From Roseomonas sp. E05 (GTDB lineage: Bacteria; Pseudomonadota; Alphaproteobacteria; Acetobacterales; Acetobacteraceae): a stretch of 64,000 bases of DNA. The notes below the pieces were generated by a model. It had not been told where the DNA came from and did not search any database. It was given only the letters and a program-made list of their open reading frames with translations. Made by a program: the position numbers and the translations under genes. How positions within the stretch are numbered: the first letter of the stretch is position 1; each line of letters opens with the position of its first letter. This document shows, in pieces, positions 40,776 to 49,324 of the stretch. Location: positions 62,001 through 126,000 of the forward strand of contig NZ_JASIRT010000004.1 of assembly GCF_030063475.1 (NCBI RefSeq), written 5' to 3'.

Positions 40776-41843
40776 TCAGGCGGCCTCCGCCTGCAGGAAC
40801 GGATAGTCGGTGTAGCCCGCCGCGCCCTCGGCATAGAGCGTGGCGGTGTCCACCTCGTTCAGCGGCGCGCCCTCGCGCAGGCGGCGCGGCAGGTCGGGGT
40901 TGGCGATGAACTTCAGCCCGAAGCCGATCGCGTCCGAGTGGCCCGCCGCCACATCTGCCGCCGCCGCCTCGGGCGAGAAGCGCTCATTGGCGATGAAGGG
41001 ACCACCGAAGGCCTCCTTGAGCTGCGGCCCGATGCGGTCCGGCCCCGGATGCTCGCGGGCGAAGAGGAAGGCGATCTTGCGCCGCCCCAGCTCGCGCGCC
41101 ACGTAGGAGAAGGTGCCGGGCAGGTCGCTGTCCCCCATCGTGTGGGAGTCGGCGCGGGGCGCCAGATGCATGCCGACGCGGTCGGCGCCCCAGACGCCGA
41201 TGGCCGCATCCGTCACCTCCAGCATCAGGCGGGCACGGTTCTCCACCGGGCCGCCATAGGCGTCGGTGCGATGGTTGGTGGAGTCCTGCAGGAACTGGTC
41301 GAGCAGGTAGCCATTGGCGCCATGGATCTCCACGCCGTCGAAGCCGGCCTTCTGCGCGTTCTCCGCCCCCCTGCGGAAGGCCGCGACGATGCCGGGGATC
41401 TCCTCCGTCTCCAGCGCGCGGGGTGTGACATAGGGGCGCTGCGGCCGCACCAGGCTGACATGCCCCTGCGCGGCGATGGCGCTCGGCGCCACCGGCAGGG
41501 CGCCGTCCAGGTAGATCGGGTCGGAGATGCGCCCGACATGCCAGAGCTGCAGCATGATGCGCCCGCCGGCGGCATGCACCGCCTCGGTGACGGCCTTCCA
41601 GCCCTCGACCTGCTCCTCCGACCAGATGCCGGGGGTGCGCGGATAGCCGACGCCCATCGGGGTGACCGAGGTCGCCTCCGAGAGGATCAGCCCGGCGGAG
41701 GCGCGCTGGACGTAGTAGTCCCGCATCAGCGGCGTCGGCACGCGGCTGTCCGCGGTGGCGCGGGTGCGGGTGAGCGGCGCCATGATGACGCGGTTGGGCA
41801 GTTCCAGCGCCCCCATCCGGATGGGGTCGAACAGGCTGGCCAT
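40776..41843 (-). CDS. Alkene reductase, old yellow enzyme family
   Basis: This 355-residue FMN-dependent ene-reductase of the NemA/OYE type starts MASLFDPIRMGALELPNRVIMAPLTR (FMN-binding first strand). Other features are LQLWHVGRIS, the substrate-acid pair region DGVEIHGANGYLLDQFLQD, RTDAYGG and the phosphate-binding IANERFSPE/DAIGFG segments. It reduces activated C=C bonds or nitro compounds with NADPH. The start at 41843 is favoured over an upstream extension that runs through the intergenic region. It is divergent from an ArsR-type regulator with a candidate operator between them, the usual arrangement for electrophile-responsive OYE genes. Confidence 0.93.
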   Translation of the reverse strand: MASLFDPIRMGALELPNRVIMAPLTRTRATADSRVPTPLMRDYYVQRASAGLILSEATSVTPMGVGYPRTPGIWSEEQVEGWKAVTEAVHAAGGRIMLQLWHVGRISDPIYLDGALPVAPSAIAAQGHVSLVRPQRPYVTPRALETEEIPGIVAAFRRGAENAQKAGFDGVEIHGANGYLLDQFLQDSTNHRTDAYGGPVENRARLMLEVTDAAIGVWGADRVGMHLAPRADSHTMGDSDLPGTFSYVARELGRRKIAFLFAREHPGPDRIGPQLKEAFGGPFIANERFSPEAAAADVAAGHSDAIGFGLKFIANPDLPRRLREGAPLNEVDTATLYAEGAAGYTDYPFLQAEAA

Positions 41844-41892
41844 GGGGTACAAGTCTCCTGGGTCGGGGAACCGGCGCGGCGCGCACGGCGTT

Positions 41893-41910
41893 GTTCGACG
41901 ACTATCGAAT
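41893..41910. promoter_or_regulatory. Candidate ArsR-family operator
   Basis: The inverted repeat TTCGA-N6-TCGAA (41894-41909) lies between the divergent old yellow enzyme and ArsR-type genes, 30 bases before the regulator start. Position and symmetry fit an autoregulatory site for both genes; binding is not shown. Confidence 0.5.
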
Positions 41911-41939
41911 GACCATGGTGTGGGAAGGGAGGAGAACGA

Positions 41940-42257
41940 ATGCAAGAGCACTACCCGCACCCGGAGATGGCCGAGGTGCAGCTGCCCGAGGTGCTGCACG
42001 CCCTGAGCGATCCGCTGCGGCTGCGGATCGTGGCGGCGCTGGCGGCGGGCGAGGAGCGCGGCTGGGGGGATTTCGAGGCCCCGGTGGCGCCCTCCACCCT
42101 GTCACATCACATGAAGGTGCTGCGGCAGGCCGGGCTGGTCACCCACCGGCGGGAGGGCACACGCTGCATCGTCGCCCTGCGCCCCGAGATGGAGGCGCGC
42201 TTCCCCGGGCTTCTCGCCGCCGTGCTGCGGCTGGCGCCCGGCCAATCGGCCGCGTGA
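41940..42257 (+). CDS. ArsR-type helix-turn-helix regulator
   Basis: These 105 residues form a winged helix: LSDPLRLRIVAAL, then the recognition helix VAPSTLSHHMKVLRQAGLV and the wing THRREGTRCIVALRPE. The SHHMKVLRQAGLV pattern is typical of ArsR-family repressors. There is no obvious Cys-based metal site (one Cys, in RCIV), so sensing is probably not arsenic-type. It is divergent from the old yellow enzyme gene and likely represses it. A terminator-family hairpin starts 5 bases after the stop. Confidence 0.88.
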   Translation: MQEHYPHPEMAEVQLPEVLHALSDPLRLRIVAALAAGEERGWGDFEAPVAPSTLSHHMKVLRQAGLVTHRREGTRCIVALRPEMEARFPGLLAAVLRLAPGQSAA

Positions 42258-42262
42258 AGGCC

Positions 42263-42300
42263 GGGGGAAAGGAATTCCCCCGGACCCCCATCGTCTTTCT
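42263..42300 (+). terminator. Terminator-family element
   Basis: The core GGGGGAAAGGAATTCCCCC is at 42263-42281, 5 bases after the regulator stop, followed by GGACCCCCATCGTCTTTCTTT. It separates the convergent regulator and creA genes. Confidence 0.65.
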
Positions 42301-42301
42301 T

Positions 42302-42778
42302 TCAGCCCGGCGGCGCTCCCAGCGCCACGGCCGTCACGCTGTTGTAGGGGGAGCCGTCCACCAGCTTGGTGCTGGTGACGAGATAGATCAGCACGCGCTT
42401 CTCCGCATCCAGGATGCGCGTCACCGTCAGCGCCTTGAACAACGGCGAGGCGGACTGGCGGAACACCGATTCGGTCTGCGGCAGGCCGCCCGGCAGCGTC
42501 ACCGGACCGGTGGCGCGGCAGGCGATGCTGAAGCGCGAGGGGTCCTCCGCCAGCCCGACCCAGCCGGAAAGGCCGCCCGTGTCGGCGCGCGAGACGTAGC
42601 AGGAGACGTTCGGGACGCGCGGATCGTCATAGCGCTCGACCACCACCTTGTCGTTGGGGCCGACCAGCCGGAAGGTGGTGCTCACCTCGCCCACCCGCGT
42701 CTGCGCCGAAGCCGCCAGCGGCAGGCAGAGCGCCAGCGCCCCGCCGGCCAGCGCGCGCCAGCCCGTGAACTTGCTCAT
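42302..42778 (-). CDS. creA: CreA family protein
   Basis: The 158-residue exported protein has a signal peptide (hydrophobic to about residue 25, LAASAQ). It matches CreA closely: GEVSTTFRLVGPNDKVVVERYDDPRV, SCYVSRADTGG, GLAEDPSRFSIACR and ILIYLVTSTKLVDGSPYNSV-type ending (read as conserved segments). CreA is a widely conserved periplasmic protein whose function is unknown, despite its name from the Escherichia coli cre locus. Start 42778 gives the clean signal peptide. It is convergent with the regulator gene. Confidence 0.92.
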   Translation of the reverse strand: MSKFTGWRALAGGALALCLPLAASAQTRVGEVSTTFRLVGPNDKVVVERYDDPRVPNVSCYVSRADTGGLSGWVGLAEDPSRFSIACRATGPVTLPGGLPQTESVFRQSASPLFKALTVTRILDAEKRVLIYLVTSTKLVDGSPYNSVTAVALGAPPG

Positions 42779-42934
42779 CAGCGGTTTCTCCCTTCCTGGC
42801 CCTGAGGCCTCCACAGGTTTGTGGCCGCTCCCCCCTCGGCAAGCGGCGCGTCCCTGCCATGCGGCCCCTGCGCGCAACGGCTCAGGCAGAGTTTGATACG
42901 CCCCGCCATGGCGGCCACGCTATGCTGGCGCATC

Positions 42935-43486
42935 ATGCAGTTCCTCACCGATTTCGCCGACCAGGCGGTCATCCTCCCCGCCACGCTGGCCCTGATGCTG
43001 ACGCTGATGGCCACGGCGTGGCGGCGCGGCGCGCTGTGCTGGGGGCTCGTGGTGGCTTCCACCCTGGGCCTCATGCTGGCGCTCAAGCTGGCGGCGCACG
43101 CCTTCCCCGCCTTCTTCGGTCCCTGGGACCTGCGCAGCCCGAGCGGCCATGTCGCGGCGGCGGCGATCCTGTATGGCGGGCTGGCGGTGCTGCTGCTGGA
43201 GCGGCGTGCGCTGGCGCTGCTGGTCGCCGGAGGCGTCGCGCTGCTGATCGCGGCGACGCGGCTCCTGCTGCGCTACCACAACCTGCCGGAGGTGGTGGTG
43301 GGCGGCGTGGTGGGGCTGGCCGGGGTCGTGGTGCTGCTGCGCCTGACGCCGCCGGTGCCGCGCACGGTTTCCCGCTTCGCCCTGGCCATGACGGTGCTGG
43401 TGGTCGTCGGGCTGATGCATGGCGAGCGGCTGGGCGCCGAAAGGGCCATCCAGCACACCGCCCAGCGGCTGGTGCGCCTGCTCTGA
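42935..43486 (+). CDS. PAP2-like membrane phosphatase family protein
   Basis: The 183-residue integral membrane protein has about five or six helices. Phosphatase motif two is SGH at 70-72 and motif three is TRLLLRYHNLPEV, with Arg109 and His115; Glu119 stands where Asp is usual. Motif one (KxxxxxxRP) is not clear before it. PAP2 enzymes dephosphorylate lipid phosphates such as undecaprenyl pyrophosphate or phosphatidic acid at the membrane. Start 42935 is chosen at MQFLTDFADQA; an earlier in-frame Met at 42908 is possible. It is divergent from creA. Confidence 0.82.
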   Translation: MQFLTDFADQAVILPATLALMLTLMATAWRRGALCWGLVVASTLGLMLALKLAAHAFPAFFGPWDLRSPSGHVAAAAILYGGLAVLLLERRALALLVAGGVALLIAATRLLLRYHNLPEVVVGGVVGLAGVVVLLRLTPPVPRTVSRFALAMTVLVVVGLMHGERLGAERAIQHTAQRLVRLL

Positions 43487-43508
43487 CGCCGCTTCGGAAT
43501 GAGGGGGG

Positions 43509-43565
43509 CCGGGGGAATTGAATTCCCCCGGCGGAGAGGTCCTGGAGGGGCGGCGACCCTCCAGG
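43509..43565. terminator. Two hairpins between PAP2 and dehydrogenase genes
   Basis: A perfect palindrome CCGGGGGAATT-G-AATTCCCCCGG (43509-43531) is a terminator-family core without its T-rich tail. A second stem, CCTGGAGGG and CCCTCCAGG (43541-43549 and 43557-43565), follows 9 bases later. They separate convergent genes. Confidence 0.6.
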
Positions 43566-43590
43566 GGCCGGCCGGCCTGAGGCCCTTTCC

Positions 43591-44556
43591 TCAGCAGACG
43601 AAGTCGGTCGGCGGCACGCCCTCGCCCCTGGCGAAGCGCGCGATGTTGCCGAACATCTGGTTGATCGTCTTTTCGAAGTTGTCCGCCGCCATCGCCGCGA
43701 TATGCGGCGTGGCCACCACGTTGTCCAGCGCCAGCAGCGGATGGCCGGCCGGCGGCGGTTCGGTCTCGTAGACATCCGTGGCGGCGCCAAGGATCTCCCG
43801 GGCGCGCAGGGCGTCAGCGAGGTCCTGCTCGTTCACCACCCCGCCGCGCGCCACGTTGATCAGCACGGCGCTGCGCTTCATGCTCTGCAGCGCGGCGCGG
43901 TCGATCAGCCCCTGCGTCTGCGGCGTCAGCGGGCAGTGCAGGGAGACGACATCGGCCTCCTTCAGCAGTTCCGGCACGCTGGCGTAGGTGACGCCGAGCG
44001 CCTGCTCCTCCGCCGCGTCCAGGGGCCTGGTCTTGTTGTAGAGGATCCTGCCGCCGAAGGGCGCGAGCAGCCTCGCGACGTTCTTGCCGATGGCGCCGAA
44101 GCCGATGAGGCCGACCGTCTTGCCCGAGAGCATCAGGCTCGGCTTCGGCATGGAGGTGTTGCGCCACTCGCCGCCGCGCAGCGAGCAGTGCCCCCAGGCC
44201 AGGTTGCGCAGCAGCGCGATCATCAGGCCCAGGGTGAACTCGGCCACCGGCATGGCGTTGCTGCCGGTGGTGCGCGCCACCGTCACGCCCTGGGCGCGCG
44301 CCGCCTCCAGGTCGAAATTGTCCACGCCGACGCCCCATTTGTGCAGCAGCCGGGCGCGCGGCGCGGCGCGCAGCAAGTCCGCATCCACCGGGATCTGCCC
44401 GGAGACGATGACGTCCGCATCGGCCACGATGGCGAGCAGGTGGGCGCGGTCGCGCCCCTCGGCGTGCTCCAGCACCAGGCCGGGCGGCAGCAGCCCCCGC
44501 ATGCGACGCGCGGTTTCCGGGGTGATGGGGTCGAGCACGACGATCTTGCTGGTCAT
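43591..44556 (-). CDS. D-2-hydroxyacid dehydrogenase (phosphoglycerate dehydrogenase-like)
   Basis: This 321-residue NAD-dependent dehydrogenase has the dinucleotide motif GLIGFGAIGKNVARLLAPFG. The catalytic Arg is in INVARGGVVNE, Glu in DVYETEPP and His in TPHIAAM, with LHCPLTPQT and HKWGVGVDN also conserved. The family reduces 2-oxoacids or oxidises 2-hydroxyacids; the substrate is unassigned. The start at 44556 removes an upstream extension without homology. It is divergent from the ABC importer operon at 44719, so it may act on the compound that system imports, which is an inference. Confidence 0.92.
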   Translation of the reverse strand: MTSKIVVLDPITPETARRMRGLLPPGLVLEHAEGRDRAHLLAIVADADVIVSGQIPVDADLLRAAPRARLLHKWGVGVDNFDLEAARAQGVTVARTTGSNAMPVAEFTLGLMIALLRNLAWGHCSLRGGEWRNTSMPKPSLMLSGKTVGLIGFGAIGKNVARLLAPFGGRILYNKTRPLDAAEEQALGVTYASVPELLKEADVVSLHCPLTPQTQGLIDRAALQSMKRSAVLINVARGGVVNEQDLADALRAREILGAATDVYETEPPPAGHPLLALDNVVATPHIAAMAADNFEKTINQMFGNIARFARGEGVPPTDFVC

Positions 44557-44718
44557 TCCTGGGCCAAGTCCTGCTTGCGATCTGCGGAGCGGCGGCATGG
44601 AGGCGCCTTGCCCAGCCTGAGTGCAAAACCCGTGCCTCGCAAGCCGTCCTGCCCCGGGTTGCCGCCTCCGCAGGCTCTCTCCATGATGCGAAGCCTCGAA
44701 GAACAGGGGGCTTCAGAC

Positions 44719-45771
44719 ATGATCTGCTGGAAAGAGGCATTGCTCGGCCTCGCCGGGCTCGCCGCCACCGCCCTGCCCGCCGCGGCGCAGGACGGCAACC
44801 CGCTGACCCTGATGGCCTATGCCGGCATCTTCCGCGAGAACTACGCGGAGGCCGTGGTCAAGCCGTTCGAATCCGGCAATGGCGCCCGGGTGCAGTATTT
44901 CGAGGGCGGCACCAGCTCGCAGATGCTCGGCACCCTGCGCGCGCAGAAGGCGGACCCGCAGGTGGACGTCGTCATCATGGACGTCACCACCGCCGCGCTC
45001 GCCTGCGCCGAGGGGCTGGTGGAGAAGCTCTCGCCGGACACCCTGCCGGTGCTGAACGACCTCGACCCGCAGGCGCGCCAGGCTGGCGGCGACTGCGGCC
45101 CCGGCGTGACCTTCGACCATCTGGTGATGGTCTATGACGCCCAGGCGGTGAAGCCGCCGCCGACCCGCTTCGAGGCGATGGCCGACAAGGCGCAGAAGGG
45201 CGCCGTGGGCCTCGCCGCGCCGCCGAACATCCAGGGCCTGGCGCTCACCGCCATCCTGGCCAAGGCGCATGGCAAGGACTGGAAGGACATCTCCGCCGCC
45301 CTGCCGGCGCTGAAGGCGATGGCGGCGAACGCGCAGACCTTCGACCCGAAGCCGGACGGCTACAGCATGATCCTGAACGACCAGATCCGCTTCGCCACCG
45401 GCTGGAACGCGCGCGCGCAGCTCTACCACGACCAGTCCAAGGGCCGCCTCGGCGTGGTGCTGCCGGAGGAGGGCACCGCCTTCCAGATCAACACCATCAA
45501 CCTCGTCGCCAACAGCAAGCACCGCGATGCGGCGCTGGCCTTCATCAAGCATGCCCTCTCGCCCGCCGGGCAGAAGGCCTTCACCGAGCGGATGTTCTAC
45601 GGCCCGACCAACACCAAGGCGCAGGTCTCGCCCGAGGCGATGCAGCGCACCGCCCTGGCGCCGGAATACCGTGCCCGCGTCATCGGCGTGGACTGGAACG
45701 AGATGCTGAAGCTGCGGGACAACTGGAACCAGCGCTGGCGCCGCGAGGTGATCTCGGCCGCGCCGCGATGA
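44719..45771 (+). CDS. ABC transporter substrate-binding protein (PotD-like)
   Basis: The 350-residue periplasmic protein has a signal peptide (MICWKEALLGLAGLAATALPAAAQ split between charged start and cleavage at AAQ). The mature part is a type II binding protein: LTLMAYAGIFRENY, VDVVIMDV, DHLVMVYDAQAV, and INLVANSKHRDAALAFIKHALSP. It is related to spermidine/putrescine and iron-type binders. AGGGGG precedes the ATG; in-frame Mets upstream, such as the one at 44683, are less likely starts. Its stop overlaps the ATPase start (ATGA). It is first in a five-gene plus-strand operon. Confidence 0.9.
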   Translation: MICWKEALLGLAGLAATALPAAAQDGNPLTLMAYAGIFRENYAEAVVKPFESGNGARVQYFEGGTSSQMLGTLRAQKADPQVDVVIMDVTTAALACAEGLVEKLSPDTLPVLNDLDPQARQAGGDCGPGVTFDHLVMVYDAQAVKPPPTRFEAMADKAQKGAVGLAAPPNIQGLALTAILAKAHGKDWKDISAALPALKAMAANAQTFDPKPDGYSMILNDQIRFATGWNARAQLYHDQSKGRLGVVLPEEGTAFQINTINLVANSKHRDAALAFIKHALSPAGQKAFTERMFYGPTNTKAQVSPEAMQRTALAPEYRARVIGVDWNEMLKLRDNWNQRWRREVISAAPR

Positions 45772-46853
45772 GCGAGGCGGCGCCGCACCTGCGGCTGGAG
45801 CGGCTGAGCCGCCACTATGCCGGGGCGCCCGCCCCGGCGGTGGACGCCATTTCGCTCGACCTGCCACGCGGCGCCCTGCTGGCGCTGCTCGGCCCCTCCG
45901 GCTGCGGCAAGACCACCACGCTGCGGATGATCGCCGGGCTGGAGCGGCCGGATGGCGGCCGCATCCTGGTCGGCGGGCAGGACGTCACGGCGCTGCCGCC
46001 GCACCGGCGGCAGATGGGCGTGGTGTTCCAGTCCTACGCGCTGTTCCCGCACATGACGGCGGCCGGCAACACCGCCTTCGGGCTGGAGATGCGCGGCCTC
46101 GGCCGGGCCGAGCGCGCCCGCCGTGCCCGGGCGGCGCTGGAGATGGTCGGCCTCGGCGCGCTGGCCGGGCGCAGGCCGCGCGCGCTTTCCGGTGGCCAGC
46201 AGCAGCGCGTGGCGCTGGCCCGCGCGCTCGCCATCGAGCCGGAGCTGCTGCTGCTGGACGAACCGCTCTCGGCGCTCGACGCCAAGCTGCGCGAGGGCGT
46301 GCGGGACGAGATCCGCGCGCTGCAGCAGCGGCTCGGCACCACCACCGTCTTCGTCACGCATGACCAGACCGAGGCGCTGGCCATGGCCGACCTCGTGGCG
46401 GTGATGAATGCGGGCCGGGTGGAGCAGCTCGCCGCGCCCGAGGAGGTGTTCGAACGGCCGGCGACGCGCTTCGTCGCCACCTTCGTCGGCCGCGCGGCCC
46501 GGCTCCAGGGCGTGCTGGAGCCGGGCGGGGTGCTCCGCTGCGGCGGCCTCGCGCTGCGCAGCGCCACCGACCTCGCGCCCGGTCCCGCCGAGGCCTATCT
46601 GCGCCCGCACCGCGTCCGGCTGCTGGCGCCGGCGGAGGCGCCGCCGCCCGGCTTCGACAACCTGCTCGACGCCACCCTGGCGCGCCGCGTCTATACCGGC
46701 GAGGTGATCGCGCTGGAGACCGAGACGGCGGCCGGCCCGGTCATGGCCGAGCTGCACGCGGGCGCCGACGAGGCCTGGCGCGGCCTCGCCCCCGGCGCGC
46801 CGCTGCGCCTCGCCTTTCGCCCCGCCGACCTCGCGGTGTTTCCCGCGCCATGA
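45768..46853 (+). CDS. ABC transporter ATP-binding protein (PotA-like)
   Basis: The 361-residue importer ATPase has Walker A GPSGCGKT at 42-49, signature LSGGQQQ at 139-145 and Walker B LLLLDEPL near 159-166. A C-terminal TOBE-type domain contains AYLRPHRVRLL. It overlaps the binding protein and permease genes by 4 bases each (ATGA), giving tight coupling. It energises uptake of the operon's substrate, probably a polyamine-like or small organic compound judging from subunit family only. Confidence 0.94.
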   Translation: MSEAAPHLRLERLSRHYAGAPAPAVDAISLDLPRGALLALLGPSGCGKTTTLRMIAGLERPDGGRILVGGQDVTALPPHRRQMGVVFQSYALFPHMTAAGNTAFGLEMRGLGRAERARRARAALEMVGLGALAGRRPRALSGGQQQRVALARALAIEPELLLLDEPLSALDAKLREGVRDEIRALQQRLGTTTVFVTHDQTEALAMADLVAVMNAGRVEQLAAPEEVFERPATRFVATFVGRAARLQGVLEPGGVLRCGGLALRSATDLAPGPAEAYLRPHRVRLLAPAEAPPPGFDNLLDATLARRVYTGEVIALETETAAGPVMAELHAGADEAWRGLAPGAPLRLAFRPADLAVFPAP

Positions 46854-47686
46854 TCGGCTGGCTGCTCGCTGCGCCGGCGCTGGCCGTGCTGGCGCTCGCC
46901 TTCGTCTGGCCGATGGCGGGCCTGTTCCGCATCAGCCTGAACCGCACCACCGAGACCGGCGCGATGGAAACCGCGCTGACCACCGAGAGCTATGCCAAGC
47001 TGCTCGGCGACGACTTCATCCGCGAGCTGGTCTGGAACACCCTGCTGCTGGCCGGCAGCTCGGCCGCCATCGCCGTGGCCCTGGCCCTGCCGGTGGCGCT
47101 GATGGTGCGCGCCGCCTCGCCGCGCTGGCGCGGTCCGCTGGCGCTGATGGCGATCGCGCCGCTGCTGGTCTCCGGCACGGCGCGGCTGATCGGCTGGATG
47201 GCCATCCTGGGCGACAACGGGCTGATCAACGCCGTGCTGATGGGCCTCGGCCTGCGCGACACGCCATACCCGCTGATCAACAACTGGACCGGCGTGCGCA
47301 TCGGCCTCGTCGAGAGCCTGATGCCCTATGCCGTGCTGGTGCTGATCGCCGGGCTCGGCCGGCTCGACCCGCGGCTGGAGGAGGCGGCGGCGACGCTCGG
47401 CGCCGGGCGGGTGCGCACCTTCCTGCGCGTGACGCTGCCGCTCGCCGCGCCGGCATTGCTGGCAGCCTGGCTGCTGGCGCTGGTGCTCGGCATCTCCGCC
47501 TTCATCACGCCGCGGCTGATGGGCGGCGGGCGCGTCTTCGTGCTGGCCACCGAGATCTACGACCTGGCACTGGAATATGTGGACTGGCCGGCCGCCTCGG
47601 CCCTGGCGATGCTGCTGCTCGGCGGCCTCGTGCTGCTGATGCTCCTGCGCGGCGCGCTGGCTCGTCTGGGAGGGCGGCGCGCATGA
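46850..47686 (+). CDS. ABC transporter permease (PotB-like)
   Basis: The 278-residue inner-membrane permease has six predicted helices. The first is at the very N-terminus (WLLAAPALAVLALAFVWPM), and the EAA loop near residues 178-195 reads LEEAAATLGAGRVRTFLRVTLP. It pairs with the next permease to form the heterodimeric channel of a PotABCD-type importer. Four-base ATGA overlaps on both sides place it firmly in the operon. Confidence 0.93.
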   Translation: MIGWLLAAPALAVLALAFVWPMAGLFRISLNRTTETGAMETALTTESYAKLLGDDFIRELVWNTLLLAGSSAAIAVALALPVALMVRAASPRWRGPLALMAIAPLLVSGTARLIGWMAILGDNGLINAVLMGLGLRDTPYPLINNWTGVRIGLVESLMPYAVLVLIAGLGRLDPRLEEAAATLGAGRVRTFLRVTLPLAAPALLAAWLLALVLGISAFITPRLMGGGRVFVLATEIYDLALEYVDWPAASALAMLLLGGLVLLMLLRGALARLGGRRA

Positions 47687-48471
47687 GGCCGAGCTGGATG
47701 CTGCGTCTCCTCGCCGCGCTCGGCCTGCTGGTGCTGCTGGCGCCGGGCGCGCTGGTGCTGGTCGTCAGCTTCAGCGCCGGGGATTTCCTCACCTTCCCGC
47801 CGCCCGGCTTCTCGCTGCGCTGGTACGCGGCGCTGTTCTCCCATCCCGGGCTGATGGCGGCGCTCGGCACCAGTGCCATCCTGGCCGCGCTGGTGGCGGC
47901 GCTGGCGCTGCTGCTGGGCGCCCCGGCCGCCTATGCCATCGCCCGGCTGGACTTCCCGGGACGCGACGTGCTCGCCACCCTGCTGATGGCGCCGCTGCTG
48001 CTGCCCACCCTGGTGCTCGGCCTGGGCCTGTTGCTGGTGCTGCAGCCGCTTGGCCTCGTCGCCACCTGGCCGGGGCTGATGCTGGGGCACAGCCTGGTCG
48101 CCATTCCCTTCGCGGTGCGGATCATGACCACCGCCTTCGCCGCCGTGCCGAAGGAACTGGAGGCCGCCGCCTGGACGCTGGGCGCGACGCCGCTGCGTGC
48201 CGCGCTGCGCATCACCCTGCCCAATGCCGCGCCCGGCGCCATTGCCGCAGGGGTGCTGACCTTCCTCGTCAGCTTCGACGAGACGGTGATCAGCCTCTTC
48301 CTGGTGGGACCGCGCCTGACCACCCTGCCGGTGGAGATGTTCCGCTACGCCGAGCGCACCACCGACCCGCTGATCGCCGCCCTGGCGATGAGCCTGATCG
48401 CCTTCGCCCTGCTCATGGTCGCCGTGGTCGAGCGGCTGATGGGCTTCACCCGAGCCATGGGACGTGACTGA
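47683..48471 (+). CDS. ABC transporter permease (PotC-like)
   Basis: The 262-residue permease has six helices, the EAA loop ELEAAAWTLGATPLRAALRITLP and the typical FSAGDFLTFPPPGFSLRWY periplasmic stretch of PotC-type subunits after helix one. It overlaps its neighbours: ATGA upstream, and its stop shares one base with the start of the RraA-like gene. It forms the second half of the translocation channel. Confidence 0.93.
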   Translation: MRPSWMLRLLAALGLLVLLAPGALVLVVSFSAGDFLTFPPPGFSLRWYAALFSHPGLMAALGTSAILAALVAALALLLGAPAAYAIARLDFPGRDVLATLLMAPLLLPTLVLGLGLLLVLQPLGLVATWPGLMLGHSLVAIPFAVRIMTTAFAAVPKELEAAAWTLGATPLRAALRITLPNAAPGAIAAGVLTFLVSFDETVISLFLVGPRLTTLPVEMFRYAERTTDPLIAALAMSLIAFALLMVAVVERLMGFTRAMGRD

Positions 48472-49136
48472 TGCCGAAATACCTTGTCGAGCCGATGCCC
48501 GCGCCGATCAGTGCGGAGGTGGTCGCGCTGCTGGAGCAGACGGAGACCGCCACGGTCGGCCACTGGCGCCACTGGGGTTTCTGCGACCGCCGCATCCAGG
48601 GCCTGCTGCGCAAGCGCGTGGCCGGCACGGCGGTGACGCTGCAGATCCCGGGACCTGACTCCACCCTGCTGCACCACGCGCTTGGCCTGCTGCGGCCGGG
48701 TGACATCCTGGTGGTGGACCGGCTTGGCGATGACCGCCACGCCTGCTGGGGCGGCGGGGTCACGGTCGCCGCCAAGGCCGCCGGCGCCAAGGCCGGCGTG
48801 GTGGATGGCCCCTGCACCGATATCGAGGAGGTCGAGGCCTCTGATTTCCCGCTCTGGTGCCGCGGCCTCGCGCCGATCACCACCCGCATCTACGACCTGG
48901 GCGGGCGGCTGAACGTGCCGGTCGCCATCGGCGGCACGGTGGTGATGCCGGGCGATGCCGTGCTCTGCGACGAGAGCGGCGTGCTGGTGCTGCCGCCCGG
49001 CGAGGCGGAATCCGAGGCGCGCGCGGCCATCGCGCGGCAGGAGCGCGGCCTGGGCAACCAGGAGAAGGTCGCGCAGGGGGCGAAGCTCGGGGATCTCTCG
49101 GGGGCCAGCGCGAAGGTGCAGGCGGGACTGTCCTGA
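48471..49136 (+). CDS. RraA-like protein (HMG/CHA aldolase superfamily)
   Basis: The 221-residue protein has the RraA fold signature LRPGDILVVDRLGDDRHACWGG, then AAKAAGAKAGVVDGPCTDIEEV and GGTVVMPGDAVLCDESGVLVLPPG. In class II aldolases of this family the metal and substrate site includes an Arg-Asp pair, in a segment such as GAVRD; here it reads GPCTD, so the Arg is replaced by Thr. That casts doubt on ordinary 4-hydroxy-4-methyl-2-oxoglutarate aldolase activity. Coupling to the importer (TGATG) suggests it processes the imported compound. A terminator-family hairpin starts 22 bases after the stop. Confidence 0.87.
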   Translation: MPKYLVEPMPAPISAEVVALLEQTETATVGHWRHWGFCDRRIQGLLRKRVAGTAVTLQIPGPDSTLLHHALGLLRPGDILVVDRLGDDRHACWGGGVTVAAKAAGAKAGVVDGPCTDIEEVEASDFPLWCRGLAPITTRIYDLGGRLNVPVAIGGTVVMPGDAVLCDESGVLVLPPGEAESEARAAIARQERGLGNQEKVAQGAKLGDLSGASAKVQAGLS

Positions 49137-49158
49137 GATCCGGCGGGGGAGGGAACCC

Positions 49159-49202
49159 GGGGGAGAATGAATTCTCCCCCGAACCCCCTCTTCTTCTTTT
49201 TG
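49159..49202 (+). terminator. Terminator-family element after the importer operon
   Basis: The core GGGGGAGAAT-GA-ATTCTCCCCC (49159-49180) is followed by GAACCCCCTCTTCTTCTTTTTG. It has the strongest T tract of the family and ends the binding-protein-to-RraA operon. Confidence 0.72.
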
Positions 49203-49278
49203 TCGGTTTTCAGCACTGACGATGCGCGCACACGCCGGGGCCGGAACAACCCTGGCCATGGCGTGAGCAAAAACTTGC

Positions 49279-49317
49279 AGAAAGAAGATGGGGGTCCGGG
49301 GGAATTCCTTCCCCCGG
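49279..49317 (-). terminator. Terminator-family element after holA
   Basis: The inverted copy has its core at 49298-49315, 9 bases past the minus-strand holA stop, then CCCCCATC and TTCTTTC read on the minus strand. It forms a convergent pair with the element at 49159. Confidence 0.7.
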
Positions 49318-49324
49318 GCTTTTT

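Noticed and set aside
43702-44718. Upstream extension of the PotD-like binding protein frame
   Set aside because: The extension is antisense to the hydroxyacid dehydrogenase; the signal peptide and AGGGGG site fix the start at 44719.
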